A stretch of 64,000 nucleotides of DNA from Hwanghaeella sp965227365 (GTDB lineage: Bacteria; Pseudomonadota; Alphaproteobacteria; UBA8366; Aestuariispiraceae), in assembly GCF_965227365.1 (NCBI RefSeq), contig NZ_OZ245754.1:5022001-5086000 (forward strand). The letters run 5' to 3'. Below the pieces are notes generated by a model. The model was not told the DNA's origin, did not search any database, and was given only the letters and a program-made list of their open reading frames with translations. Position 1 is the first letter of the stretch; every line of letters starts with the position of its first letter. Shown here piece after piece: positions 36,162 through 45,012 of the stretch. The position numbers and the translations under genes were made by a program.

Positions 36162-37160
36162 TCAGGAAACCGAGATGACGAGCAGCCAGGGCGTAATCCT
36201 ATAGACCTTCGCGCCTTGCACCATCGCGACTGCGCGAAGTGCTTTTTCAGGATCTTTCAGATCGTAGACACCAGTTATCGGTTGCCGGGCCAAAGCGCTG
36301 CCTTTCAAAAGGATCGCGCCTTCAAACCAAGGCCGCAATGCGTCGACGACTTCGTCGACCGTGCCATTTTTGACCAATAACTGGCCCTTCGCCCATGCGG
36401 CTATCTGGTCCCGCCGAATGTTGGAAGACAGACTTTCACCAGCCCCCTTTAGCTGGATACTGTCCCCAGCCGTCAAGCGTGGGAAGGGTCGTTCGTCCGC
36501 CGTGTCACGGACATTGACCGAGCCGTGACGGACGGACACTTCAACGTCATCGCCTTCCCTGGCCACTTCGAACTCGGTGCCCAGCACGGTAACAACTGCG
36601 TCACCGGCCCTTACGCGAAACGGCCGCGTGCTGTCCGAGGCAACGGAGAATAGTGCTTTACCGGACAAGAGTTCGATCTCTCTGTCGCGCGGCGTCATGG
36701 AGACCGAAATGCCGGTTTCTGGAGCCAAGGTAACGGACGAGCCGTCGGCCAATGAGGCATTGCCGATCCGGCCTGTATCGGCAAAGTGATCGGCCCGAAT
36801 CCTCGTCTCGATATCCGTAACGAAAAGAAGTGCGACGCCCGCCGCGACCGCCGCGCCAATGGCGGCGCCGAATGTCAGGCGCCGCCGTTTCCCGTCGCTT
36901 CGGTTTCCGGATCGGGTTTCCGGCAGCTTGGAAAATTTTCTGGCACTAGCGGGCTCGGTTGCTGCCCATTTGGCATGATATGCAGGAACGGACAGACCAA
37001 TCAGGTCATACACCCGCACCGCCGCCTCCCATTCCTCCTGACGATTAGGATCAGCAGCGATCCAGTCCTCGAATTGCCGATGCAAGGCGCGGTCATTCGG
37101 GCTTTCCTGCAGCGCTACGAGCCAATCTCCGGCTGTCGCAAAGTCAACTTGGGGCGGCAT
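36162..37160 (-). CDS. FecR-type anti-sigma/sigma-regulator protein
   Basis: A 332-residue inner-membrane regulator that carries the receptor signal to the sigma factor. An N-terminal DUF4880-type anti-sigma domain (DWLVALQESPNDRALHRQFEDWI) is followed by a basic linker, a single membrane span (AIGAAVAAGVALLFV, about residue 97-112), a periplasmic FecR domain (from about residue 125) and a C-terminal STN-like secretin fold (GVYDLKDPEKALRAV). It sits between the ECF sigma gene and the receptor gene, as in fecIRA-type loci. Confidence 0.92.
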   Translation of the reverse strand: MPPQVDFATAGDWLVALQESPNDRALHRQFEDWIAADPNRQEEWEAAVRVYDLIGLSVPAYHAKWAATEPASARKFSKLPETRSGNRSDGKRRRLTFGAAIGAAVAAGVALLFVTDIETRIRADHFADTGRIGNASLADGSSVTLAPETGISVSMTPRDREIELLSGKALFSVASDSTRPFRVRAGDAVVTVLGTEFEVAREGDDVEVSVRHGSVNVRDTADERPFPRLTAGDSIQLKGAGESLSSNIRRDQIAAWAKGQLLVKNGTVDEVVDALRPWFEGAILLKGSALARQPITGVYDLKDPEKALRAVAMVQGAKVYRITPWLLVISVS

Positions 37161-37327
37161 TGCGTTACGGGATTCCCTGCGTCATGCGGCGAATTTGCTC
37201 CGGGCATTGGTCGGAATGGAAGAGACCTGCCCCGAGATAGTTGATCATTTCCTGATCTAATGACGCATTCAAATCGGGGATGTTCAAATATTCCTCCATT
37301 GCCTCGGCCGATGACCTTTCTTGTCCC

Positions 37328-37879
37328 TCAGGTCCGCATCAGACGCTGACGGCAATGATCTACGCTTTCCGCGACCAGCGAATGGGCGCGACCGGTCGAA
37401 ACGTTCAGTCGGTCCGCGATCTGTCGGATCGTAAATCCTCCAAAACGATGCATTTCCAAAGCTATACGGTGGCGCTCCGGAAGTTCTTCCAAGGCTTCCA
37501 GCACAATTCGAAGGTCGTTCCTTTTCTCGGCACTTTCCTCGGGCGAAGGCTCGATGCTTTCCAGGCTCTCCACTTCGGCACTGGACAAATTGGCATTGCC
37601 ACGAAATCCGCGTGCGTCCCGCCTTACCCCATCCAGGGACAAATTTCTGACGATTCTGTACAGATAACCGATCGGTTCTGTAACGGTCCGGGACCGTTCG
37701 GCTCTTTCGAAACGGATATAGGCTTCCTGGACCACGTCCTCCGCGTCGCCGCGGTCGCCGACGATCGTGCTGGCATAGCTGATCAGTTCACCGCGATGCG
37801 CCATGAAAAGCGCCAACGGGTCCGTTTCGCGTGACAACTGTATGGCCGCTCCGGTCGATGGGAAGCGCCGTGAGGACAA
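37328..37879 (-). CDS. ECF sigma factor, FecI-like
   Basis: A 183-residue extracytoplasmic-function sigma factor. Region 2 includes GDAEDVVQEAYIRFE, and region 4 (ELPERHRIALEMHRFGGFTIRQIA followed by the RLNVSTGRAHSLVAES helix) provides the -35 reading HTH. It would direct the RNA polymerase to the receptor promoter when released by FecR. The first possible start is a TTG at 37879 with no clear ribosome site; TTG at 37837, preceded by GGAG, is a plausible alternative. Confidence 0.9.
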   Translation of the reverse strand: MSSRRFPSTGAAIQLSRETDPLALFMAHRGELISYASTIVGDRGDAEDVVQEAYIRFERAERSRTVTEPIGYLYRIVRNLSLDGVRRDARGFRGNANLSSAEVESLESIEPSPEESAEKRNDLRIVLEALEELPERHRIALEMHRFGGFTIRQIADRLNVSTGRAHSLVAESVDHCRQRLMRT

Positions 37880-37898
37880 GGCGCGGTATTCAATAAAA

Positions 37899-37913
37899 TG
37901 CGAATAAGTCGCA
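37899..37913 (-). promoter_or_regulatory. Putative Fur-type box upstream of the FecI-like sigma gene
   Basis: The sequence TGCGAAT-A-AGTCGCA pairs in 6 of 7 arm positions and resembles 7-1-7 iron boxes. It lies 20 bases before the first possible sigma start. The related site at 36095 suggests joint iron control of sigma and receptor. Confidence 0.55.
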
Positions 37914-37988
37914 ATATAAGTTACTTGCCGTTATGCAGGATGACAATAGTCGTGCGTCCCGCGTTGGCCAGGTGGAATTGGATAGTCT

Positions 37989-38005
37989 ATTGTGCGATGC
38001 ACAAT
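37989..38005. promoter_or_regulatory. Perfect palindrome upstream of the acyl-CoA synthetase-GNAT gene
   Basis: ATTGTGC-GAT-GCACAAT is a perfect 7-3-7 inverted repeat, 156 bases before the start at 38161. It is of operator size but no cognate regulator is encoded beside it, so its role is unassigned. Confidence 0.4.
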
Positions 38006-38160
38006 GCATATCCTGGCGCGCCGTTCCGCCTATTCCAATCCGCCGAGCGCGCGGGATCGAGATATCCTCGAGGGCGTTCCTTACGTCGAAAAGACGAAAA
38101 ACAGTAAAGTAGTTGTGGCAGTGTCGATCGATAATTCCGTGATGAGGGGCAAAGTCCGAC

Positions 38161-40854
38161 ATGACCATTCGCAATCTTGATCCCATCCTGGCACCCCGTT
38201 CGATTGCCTTGATCGGCGCGTCTCCGAAGGAAGGGTCCGTTGGCCGGATTGTATTGCGGAACGTCGCTTCGAACGGGTTCAAGGGAAGAGTCTATCCGGT
38301 TAACCCGAAGCATGACGTGATCGACGGGATAAAATGCTATCGCGACATCAAAGACCTGCCTGAAGCCCCTGATATCGCCGTGATCATGACGCCGCCGAAG
38401 ACGGTTCCGCGGGTCGTGAAGCAACTTGCCAAACTTGGAAACCGGACGGCGGTCGTCCTGACGGCGGGGCTGAACGACAGCAACGGCCTGCGCCAAAAGA
38501 TGCTGGATGCCGCAAAGCCGAGCCTATTTCGGGTTATTGGCCCGAACACGGTTGGCATGATGGCGCCGCATGTCGGGCTCAATGCCAGTTTCACTCATAT
38601 GGCACCGATGCCGGGCAGACTGGCGCTTCTGTCGCAGTCGGGCGCGATCGTCACGGCATTGATAGATTGGGCCGCGGACCGGGACGTTGGCTTCTCACAC
38701 ATCGTATCCCTGGGGGATATGGCGGATGTGGACATGGCGGATTGCATCGACCTATTGGCCATGGATCGGCAAACCAAGGCTATTCTTCTTTATTTGGAAT
38801 CGATTCCCAATCCGCGGAAATTCATTTCCGCCGCGCGGGCCGCCTCTCGCCTCAAGCCGGTCCTGGCGGTGAAGTCAGGCCGGCACGAGGCAGCGGCCAA
38901 GGCGGCGGCGACGCATACCGGGGCGTTGGCCGGGTCCGATACCGTGGTGGACGCCATCCTGCGGCGTGCGGGCGTGGTTCGGGTGAAGGATTTGGACGAT
39001 CTGTTCCTGGCCGCGGAAACCATCGAACATTTCTCCTCGATCCCGGATATGCGCGTCGGCATCGTCACGAATGGCGGTGGGGCAGGCGTCCTGGCGGTCG
39101 ACCAGATGATGGATTATGGCGGCGACCTCGCCGAGCTCGGTCCCGAGACCATCGAGGCGCTGAATGCGGTTCTGCCGCCGACATGGTCCAAGTCCAACCC
39201 GGTCGACATCATCGGTGATGCCCCGCCGCAGCGATACAGGGACGCCGTTTCCATTGTCGCAAAGGATCCGGGCGTTGACGCCATCCTGGTCATGAGTTGC
39301 CCGACCGCGCTCGCCTCGCCGATCGAAGCGGCGCAGGAGATCTCCAAAATGGTGGAGAAGGGAATGATCAACCGGAAGCCGGTCTTCGGCTGCTGGTTGG
39401 GCGAGCATTCCGCGAAAGGCGCGCGGCATGTCCTGCGCAAGGCAGGTGTCGCCAGTTTCGACACGCCGGCCCAAGCGGCTGAAGCCATGAGTTTGCTGGA
39501 AAGCTGGACACAGTCGCAACGGTTGCTGACGCGTGTACCCGCCTTCGGGCGCGATGAACCGACCGGAGACAAGGACATCGTCGCGGGAATTTTCGAGAAG
39601 GCTGCCGCGGAGGGCCGGTCGATTCTGACGGAGTCCGAAGCGAAACGCGTTTTCTCCGCCTATGGTGTTCCGACGCCGCCCAGCCTCGTCGCCGGCGATG
39701 CGGAAGAGGCCCGCATGGTAGCGGAGGAACTGCTGCCCGGGCATTCCCGCTTGGTGGTGAAACTGCTTTCGAGGGATGTCACCCATAAGACCGATGTCGG
39801 GGGCGTGGCCCTTGGACTGAAGTCGGCCGACGCGGTCGCCCGCACGGTTCAGGATATGACGGACAAGGTGACGAAGGCGCGGCCCGAAGCCCGGATTGAC
39901 GGTTTCATGATCCAGCCCATGGTGTCGTTGCCCGATTCCAACGAGTTAATTATCGGTATGAAGCACGATGCGACCTTTGGGCCGGTCATTCTGTTCGGTG
40001 CCGGCGGAACGGCGGTGGAGATCCTGAAGGATACGGCCATCGCCCTGCCGCCTATCGACGACGTGCTGGCCGGCGACTTGATCGACCAAACGCGTATCGG
40101 CCGCCTGTTGGCGGGGTATCGCGGGCATCCGCCGGTCGACCGGGCGATGGTGATCAGGATGATCCGGGCTGTTTCCAGCCTTGTGGTCGATTTCCCCTGT
40201 GTGTCGGGCATCGATATCAACCCCTTGCTGGTCAGCGGCGAGCACGCCCTGGCACTCGATGCGCGGATCGTGATCGATACCGATCGCGTGGACGAGCCGG
40301 GCCCCAACCCGGACCTTGCCATGCGCCCCTATCCGAACGATTGGACGAAGCGCATTACGCTCGACAATGGTACGAAGATGGTGCTGCGTGCGATCCGCCC
40401 GGAAGACGCGGCGCTCTATCCGACCTTTCTGGACAAAACCTCGACGGAAGATATCCGGAACCGGCTTCTGACTTCCGTCTCTCGCCTAACGGATGCGGAA
40501 TTGGTGCGCCTGACCCAGTTGGACTATTCACGCTCAATGGCATTCGTCGCCATCATCGACGACGAGGGGGAAAGCAAAGGCGAATTGGCCGGCGTGTCGC
40601 GTCTGATGGCGGATGCGGACCACGAACGTGCCGAATTCGGCCTCATCGTGCGCGGCGACCTGCAGGGGCACCGCCTCGGCTGGGCTTTGCTGGAACACCT
40701 GATTTCCTACGCAAAGGCCGATGGCCTCGCATTCATCGACGGCGTGACGTTCAAGGAGAACGCGCGCATGCGTCAGATGTGCACGGAGTTCGGTTTCACG
40801 CAAAAAATGTCAAAGGACGCACCGGAACTGGTGGAACTCCTGCTGAAGCTGTGA
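38161..40854 (+). CDS. NDP-forming acyl-CoA synthetase fused to a GNAT acetyltransferase (Pat/PatZ type)
   Basis: An 897-residue fusion. Residues 1-130 form the CoA-binding domain (APRSIALIGASPKEGSVGR), then a succinyl-CoA ligase-like flavodoxin domain, an ATP-grasp domain from about residue 480 to 700 (RLVVKLLSRDVTHKTDVGGV), and a GNAT domain from about 730 (GTKMVLRAIRPEDAALYPTF, and GLIVRGDLQGHRLGWALLEHLI with the acetyl-CoA pyrophosphate loop). This is the layout of Pat, the protein lysine acetyltransferase that inhibits acetyl-CoA synthetase. The ACD half may be catalytic or regulatory. A sirtuin gene (20.2 kb) is in the same window but not linked. Confidence 0.9.
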   Translation: MTIRNLDPILAPRSIALIGASPKEGSVGRIVLRNVASNGFKGRVYPVNPKHDVIDGIKCYRDIKDLPEAPDIAVIMTPPKTVPRVVKQLAKLGNRTAVVLTAGLNDSNGLRQKMLDAAKPSLFRVIGPNTVGMMAPHVGLNASFTHMAPMPGRLALLSQSGAIVTALIDWAADRDVGFSHIVSLGDMADVDMADCIDLLAMDRQTKAILLYLESIPNPRKFISAARAASRLKPVLAVKSGRHEAAAKAAATHTGALAGSDTVVDAILRRAGVVRVKDLDDLFLAAETIEHFSSIPDMRVGIVTNGGGAGVLAVDQMMDYGGDLAELGPETIEALNAVLPPTWSKSNPVDIIGDAPPQRYRDAVSIVAKDPGVDAILVMSCPTALASPIEAAQEISKMVEKGMINRKPVFGCWLGEHSAKGARHVLRKAGVASFDTPAQAAEAMSLLESWTQSQRLLTRVPAFGRDEPTGDKDIVAGIFEKAAAEGRSILTESEAKRVFSAYGVPTPPSLVAGDAEEARMVAEELLPGHSRLVVKLLSRDVTHKTDVGGVALGLKSADAVARTVQDMTDKVTKARPEARIDGFMIQPMVSLPDSNELIIGMKHDATFGPVILFGAGGTAVEILKDTAIALPPIDDVLAGDLIDQTRIGRLLAGYRGHPPVDRAMVIRMIRAVSSLVVDFPCVSGIDINPLLVSGEHALALDARIVIDTDRVDEPGPNPDLAMRPYPNDWTKRITLDNGTKMVLRAIRPEDAALYPTFLDKTSTEDIRNRLLTSVSRLTDAELVRLTQLDYSRSMAFVAIIDDEGESKGELAGVSRLMADADHERAEFGLIVRGDLQGHRLGWALLEHLISYAKADGLAFIDGVTFKENARMRQMCTEFGFTQKMSKDAPELVELLLKL

Positions 40855-40867
40855 GGGGGTGCTCTTT

Positions 40868-42118
40868 CTACCCATCGGTGGAGGAGATTGCAGTCCCCGC
40901 CGCCCAGCCGGACGACCAGGCCCATTGAAAATTGTAACCGCCGAGCCAGCCGGTGACGTCGACGACCTCGCCAATGAAATATAGGCCGGGGACGGTTTTC
41001 GATTCCATGGTCTTGGAGTTCATGCCATCCGTATCCACGCCGCCCAGGGTCACCTCCGCCGTACGGTACCCTTCGGACCCGGCCGGCATCACCTCACGCG
41101 ATTGGATCGAGGCGGCGAGATCGGCTAGGACCTTGTCGGAGATATCCGCGATGTTCCCATCGGTCAGGCCCGCCCGCTCCGCAATTGCTTGGGTAAGGCG
41201 CTTGGGCAGATGGTCCGACAATACGGTTGCGACATGGCGTTTTCCGTTTTCCCTCTTTTGCCGTTTCAATTCCGTGAGCAGGTCGAGATCGGGCCGGAAA
41301 GACAGCGTGACCGGTAGGCCTTCCCGCCAATAGGAAGAGATCTGCAGAACCGCGGGGCCGGACAGACCGCGATGGGTGAAGAGGATCGCTTCCTCGAAGC
41401 GCGCGTTGCCATAGGCACCGCCTGAACAGGCGAGCGCGCCGTCGCAGGACAGGCCGGATAGGGATTTGAATTCCTCTGTTTCAACGGGGCCGAAAGTGAG
41501 CGGCACCAAGCCCGGCCGGGTTTCCGTCACGGCATGCCCGAAATGCTCCGCGATGCGATAGCCGAAGCCGGTTGCGCCCATTTTGGGGATCGACTTGCCG
41601 CCGCAGGCGACGACCAAATTCCGGCAGGATACGGGAATGCGTTTTCCGTCCGTCTCTAAAACCAGGGAAAAGGCGCTCCCCGTTTTGGAGAATTCCACGA
41701 GGCTGGTTTCCAGCCGGAGTATTGCTCCCGCTTTTTCCATCTCGTCGCGGAGCATGCGGATGATGTCCTGGGCGGACGTATCGCAGAAAAGCTGCCCCAG
41801 CGTCTTCTCGTGGTACGGAATCCCATATTGCCGGACGAGGTCGATGAAATCCCACTGCGTATAGCGTTTCAGGGCGGATTTGCAGAAATGCGGGTTCAAG
41901 GACAGGAAACGGTCCGGAGCGGCTTCCAGGTTGGTGAAGTTGCAGCGACCGCCGCCGGAGATGCGGATCTTCTCCCCCGGTGCCTTGGCATGGTCGATTA
42001 CCAATACGGCTGGCCCCTCCGGCCGTGCCGCGTGAACAGCGCACATCATCCCGGCCGCGCCGGCGCCGATAATCACGGTGTCGTAGTTGGGATTGAAGCC
42101 CAGTCCTGTGCCGTTCAT
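40868..42118 (-). CDS. HI0933/YhiN-type NAD(P)/FAD-dependent oxidoreductase
   Basis: A 416-residue flavoprotein. The N-terminal dinucleotide fold reads TVIIGAGAAGMMCAVHAA, a family-typical GRCNFTN follows, and the C-terminal GVDTDGMNSKTMESKTVPGLYFIGEVVDVTGWLGGYN signature defines HI0933 proteins. Their reaction is not settled. Start at 42118 is chosen over upstream in-frame ATGs (42160 and earlier) because the protein family begins shortly before the flavin fold. It is convergent with the acyl-CoA synthetase gene and divergent from rpmI. Confidence 0.88.
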   Translation of the reverse strand: MNGTGLGFNPNYDTVIIGAGAAGMMCAVHAARPEGPAVLVIDHAKAPGEKIRISGGGRCNFTNLEAAPDRFLSLNPHFCKSALKRYTQWDFIDLVRQYGIPYHEKTLGQLFCDTSAQDIIRMLRDEMEKAGAILRLETSLVEFSKTGSAFSLVLETDGKRIPVSCRNLVVACGGKSIPKMGATGFGYRIAEHFGHAVTETRPGLVPLTFGPVETEEFKSLSGLSCDGALACSGGAYGNARFEEAILFTHRGLSGPAVLQISSYWREGLPVTLSFRPDLDLLTELKRQKRENGKRHVATVLSDHLPKRLTQAIAERAGLTDGNIADISDKVLADLAASIQSREVMPAGSEGYRTAEVTLGGVDTDGMNSKTMESKTVPGLYFIGEVVDVTGWLGGYNFQWAWSSGWAAGTAISSTDG

Positions 42119-42410
42119 AGCGGTGCGATCCCAATGTGTGCCCGGTGTCTTGATGACCATGACCGGACCGACAAGGCAAGGATGCACTGACCCGGGCCTT
42201 CCGAGTGGCCGCAGGGCTTGCAAAGCGCCGCGCGCTCCCGTATATCCCCGCGGTCGCGCGAGGGCATGGCCTTCGGGCGGTATTGTGTATGCGGTTGGTG
42301 AGGCCGGTTGGGTATGCCTCATCGCCGATCGAGAGATCGCCGGACCCGGCTTCTTCACCGGTTATCCGGCCCCCACCCGAAACGGCGGGGTAGAGATAAA
42401 GGAGATCGAA

Positions 42411-42611
42411 ATGCCCAAGCTGAAGAGCAAGAGCTCCGCGAAAAAGCGGTTCAAGGTCACCGGCACCGGCAAGGTGCGGTTCTACAGCGCCTGTCTGCGG
42501 CACAACACGTCCAACCGTCCGCAGAAGATGAAGCGTCAGAATCGCGGCGGTCAGATCATGTGTGATTCCGACGCCAAGGTCGTCCTGGACAATTGGTTGC
42601 GCGGCCGCTGA
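42411..42611 (+). CDS. rpmI: 50S ribosomal protein L35
   Basis: A 66-residue basic protein of the large ribosomal subunit. The N-terminus MPKLKSKSSAKKRFKVTGTGKV is the standard family opening and AAAGGAG stands before the ATG. The remaining half, including KRQNRGGQIM, is more divergent than usual and carries two cysteines, but frame, size and the following rplT leave little doubt. It forms an operon with rplT 44 bases downstream; infC is not adjacent. Confidence 0.95.
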   Translation: MPKLKSKSSAKKRFKVTGTGKVRFYSACLRHNTSNRPQKMKRQNRGGQIMCDSDAKVVLDNWLRGR

Positions 42612-42655
42612 GGCCCCCTGCCGAAACGCATTTTCGAATTTAGGAGCACAGAACA

Positions 42656-43024
42656 ATGGCACGCGTGACCAACGGCAAGACGCGCCAAGCCCGTCACAAG
42701 AAGATTTTGAAGGCTGCGAAAGGCTATTACGGCCGCCGCAAGAGCACCATCCGCGTTGCAATGCAGGCGGTGGAGAAGGCCGGCCAGTACGCCTATCGCG
42801 ACCGTCGTACCCGCAAGCGGGATTTCCGCAAGCTTTGGATCCAGCGTATCAACGCTGCGGTACGCCAGGCGACCGACAACGAAATGACCTATGCCCGCTT
42901 CATGGATGGCGTGCACAAGGCCGGTATCGAACTGGACCGCAAGGTTCTGGCCGACATCGCCGTGCATGAGCCGGAAGCGTTCAAGGCCATCGTCGATCAG
43001 GCCCAGGCCGCGATCGCGAAGTAA
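42656..43024 (+). CDS. rplT: 50S ribosomal protein L20
   Basis: A 122-residue basic protein that binds 23S rRNA and assembles the large subunit early; in many bacteria it represses its own operon. The sequence MARVTNGKTRQARHKKILKAAKG and FRKLWIQRINAAVR are hallmarks, and length is normal. A ribosome site AGGAG lies upstream. A terminator follows it before pheS, so pheS probably depends on readthrough or its own promoter. Confidence 0.97.
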   Translation: MARVTNGKTRQARHKKILKAAKGYYGRRKSTIRVAMQAVEKAGQYAYRDRRTRKRDFRKLWIQRINAAVRQATDNEMTYARFMDGVHKAGIELDRKVLADIAVHEPEAFKAIVDQAQAAIAK

Positions 43025-43101
43025 GATACTTTGCCTTAAGGGTTCTTGCCCGGGTGTCTTGGCCGGCCGGCGGCTTGCCAAGACGCGGGCGAAACGTCTA
43101 A

Positions 43102-43135
43102 ACAGCCCGTGGCCTTCCGCGGGCTGTTTTTGTTC
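43102..43135 (+). terminator. Terminator between rplT and pheS
   Basis: A 9-bp stem (AACAGCCCG / CGGGCTGTT) with a 10-base loop precedes a run of T. It lies about 77 bases after the rplT stop and could be an attenuator-like structure ahead of pheS. Confidence 0.75.
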
Positions 43136-43182
43136 GATCCCCAGTTGATCGACTCATGGGAATTCAGACGGGTTCGGGAAGA

Positions 43183-44271
43183 ATGACGGCGATTGATGTA
43201 GAGGCACTGAAATCGGAACTTCTGGCCGAGGTCTCGGCCGCCGCCGATTTGGCGGCGCTGGACGCGGCGCGGGTCGGCGCGCTGGGCAAGAAGGGCAAGA
43301 TCACCGCCGCCATGAAGGGCTTGGGCGGGCTGTCGCCGGACGAACGCAAGTCCACGGGTCAGGCCCTGAACGCGATAAAGGACGCGATCGCCGAGGCGAT
43401 CGACGCCCGTAAGGGTGACCTGGAAGCGGCGGCGCTGGAGCAGCAGCTTGAATCCGAGCGGCTCGACGTTTCCCTGCCGATCCGGCCGGAGCAACGCGGC
43501 AAGCTGCACCCGATCAGCCAGACCATGGACGAGATCGTCGCGATCTTCGGCGCCATGGGGCTCTCCGTCCGCGAAGGGCCGAACATCGAAGACGATTTCC
43601 ACAACTTCACCGCCCTCAACATTCCCGCCGAACATCCGGCGCGGCAGATGATGGATACCTTCTATCTGCGGGACAAGGACGGCAATCCGGATTTCGAGAA
43701 AGTCTTACGGACGCATACTTCGCCGGTTCAGGTGCGGACGATGCAGAGCGAGAAGCCCCCGATCCGCATCATCGCGCCGGGCCGGACCTATCGATCGGAT
43801 TACGACGCCACCCATACGCCGATGTTCCATCAGGTCGAAGGGCTGGTCATCGATAAGAACATCACATTCGGCCACCTGAAAGGCTGCCTGCAGGAATTCT
43901 GCGACGCCTATTTCGAGGTCGAGAACGTGCCGCTGCGGTTCCGTCCGAGCTATTTCCCGTTCACGGAGCCCAGCGCGGAAGTGGATATCGGATGCTCCCG
44001 CGAAGGCGGCGAGTTGAAAATCGGCCACTACGACGATTGGCTCGAAATCCTCGGCTGCGGCATGGTGCACCCGAAGGTGCTCCAGTATTGCGGCATCGAT
44101 CCGGAAGAGTATCAGGGCTTCGCCTTCGGCATGGGGATCGAGCGGATCGCGATGCTGAAATACGGCATCCCCGACCTTCGGACCTTCTACGAGGCGGATA
44201 TCCGCTGGCTGAAGCACTATGGCTTCGTGCCGCTCGAAGTGGCCAGTCTGGAACGTGGTCTGACGCCGTAA
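43183..44271 (+). CDS. pheS: Phenylalanyl-tRNA synthetase alpha subunit
   Basis: PheS is the catalytic subunit that, with PheT, charges tRNA-Phe. The 362-residue protein has a coiled-coil-forming N-terminus that binds tRNA, class II motif 2 (HTSPVQVRTM, then RTYRSDYDATHTPMFHQVEG) and motif 3 (GFAFGMGIERIAMLKYGI). Start at 43183 gives the usual alphaproteobacterial N-terminus; ATG at 43156 has no ribosome site. Unusually, pheT does not follow: about 3.9 kb of other genes intervene. Confidence 0.96.
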   Translation: MTAIDVEALKSELLAEVSAAADLAALDAARVGALGKKGKITAAMKGLGGLSPDERKSTGQALNAIKDAIAEAIDARKGDLEAAALEQQLESERLDVSLPIRPEQRGKLHPISQTMDEIVAIFGAMGLSVREGPNIEDDFHNFTALNIPAEHPARQMMDTFYLRDKDGNPDFEKVLRTHTSPVQVRTMQSEKPPIRIIAPGRTYRSDYDATHTPMFHQVEGLVIDKNITFGHLKGCLQEFCDAYFEVENVPLRFRPSYFPFTEPSAEVDIGCSREGGELKIGHYDDWLEILGCGMVHPKVLQYCGIDPEEYQGFAFGMGIERIAMLKYGIPDLRTFYEADIRWLKHYGFVPLEVASLERGLTP

Positions 44272-44301
44272 GTCCGCCTATCGCCTAAAACGTACTACTC
44301 G

Positions 44302-44802
44302 TCATGATGCCGGCGCCGGCATGATGGAGCATGTCGTCGTGCCATGCGCCAACAGCTTGCCGTTTTCCGCCATAAGCTTGCCTTCGGCGGTGGCCGTCGT
44401 GCGGCCGCGGTGGATCAATGTGCCGATGGCCCGCACGATACCGGTATCGGGCATGATCGGGCGTACCATGTTCACCTTCGCTTCGACGGTGATGTAGGCC
44501 TCGCCTGCTTCCAGGGTCGTGTGGACCGCACATCCCATGCAACTGTCCAGCAAGGTCATCGCATAGCCGCCATGGACCGTACCGATCGGGTTCAGCAAAT
44601 GCCCGTCCGGATGGGATGCGAAAACGGCGCGGCCCATATCCACTTCAACAAGCCGCATCCGCATCGGGCCCGCGATGGGCGGTATGGGATGGATGCCGTC
44701 CCGGACGCCTGACAGGAAATCCAGGCCCGGCATCGAGAACACCTCGGAAACCGGCAAAATGCCGAGTTCATCTGCGCCGGGCGCGGAAAAGACCTTTTCC
44801 AT
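44302..44802 (-). CDS. Hotdog-fold thioesterase (PaaI family)
   Basis: A 166-residue single hotdog domain: the PaaI-family helix GTVHGGYAMTLLDSCMG supplies the conserved Gly and catalytic Asp, flanked by strands VDMGRAVFASHPDGHLLNP and AYITVEAKVNMVRPI. It should hydrolyse an acyl-CoA thioester, but the substrate is not readable. The first in-frame ATG (44997) would add a 65-residue non-family tail, so 44802 is used. It lies on the opposite strand between pheS and the GNAT-like gene. Confidence 0.85.
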   Translation of the reverse strand: MEKVFSAPGADELGILPVSEVFSMPGLDFLSGVRDGIHPIPPIAGPMRMRLVEVDMGRAVFASHPDGHLLNPIGTVHGGYAMTLLDSCMGCAVHTTLEAGEAYITVEAKVNMVRPIMPDTGIVRAIGTLIHRGRTTATAEGKLMAENGKLLAHGTTTCSIMPAPAS

Positions 44803-45012
44803 GGGAATACCGGGATATGCGTTCGCGTCACTGGAAAGGCGTAAATATCCGAGTGCGGAGCAAGGGGAAAGCTCAAAAGTTTGATCGAACGATTTACCGC
44901 TTCGGCGCGTGCCGGAGCGCCCTATTTTCAACCTCTCTCTCATAACGGGCAATAGACCGGCACTCAGATCGTGCGTAGCAATAGGGTTCTTCACCAATAC
45001 GGGAGATAGACC

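Noticed and set aside
41481..42761. Minus-strand ORF of 426 codons across the flavoprotein 5' end and rpmI
   Set aside because: It runs through ribosomal gene rpmI in antisense and holds no domain.
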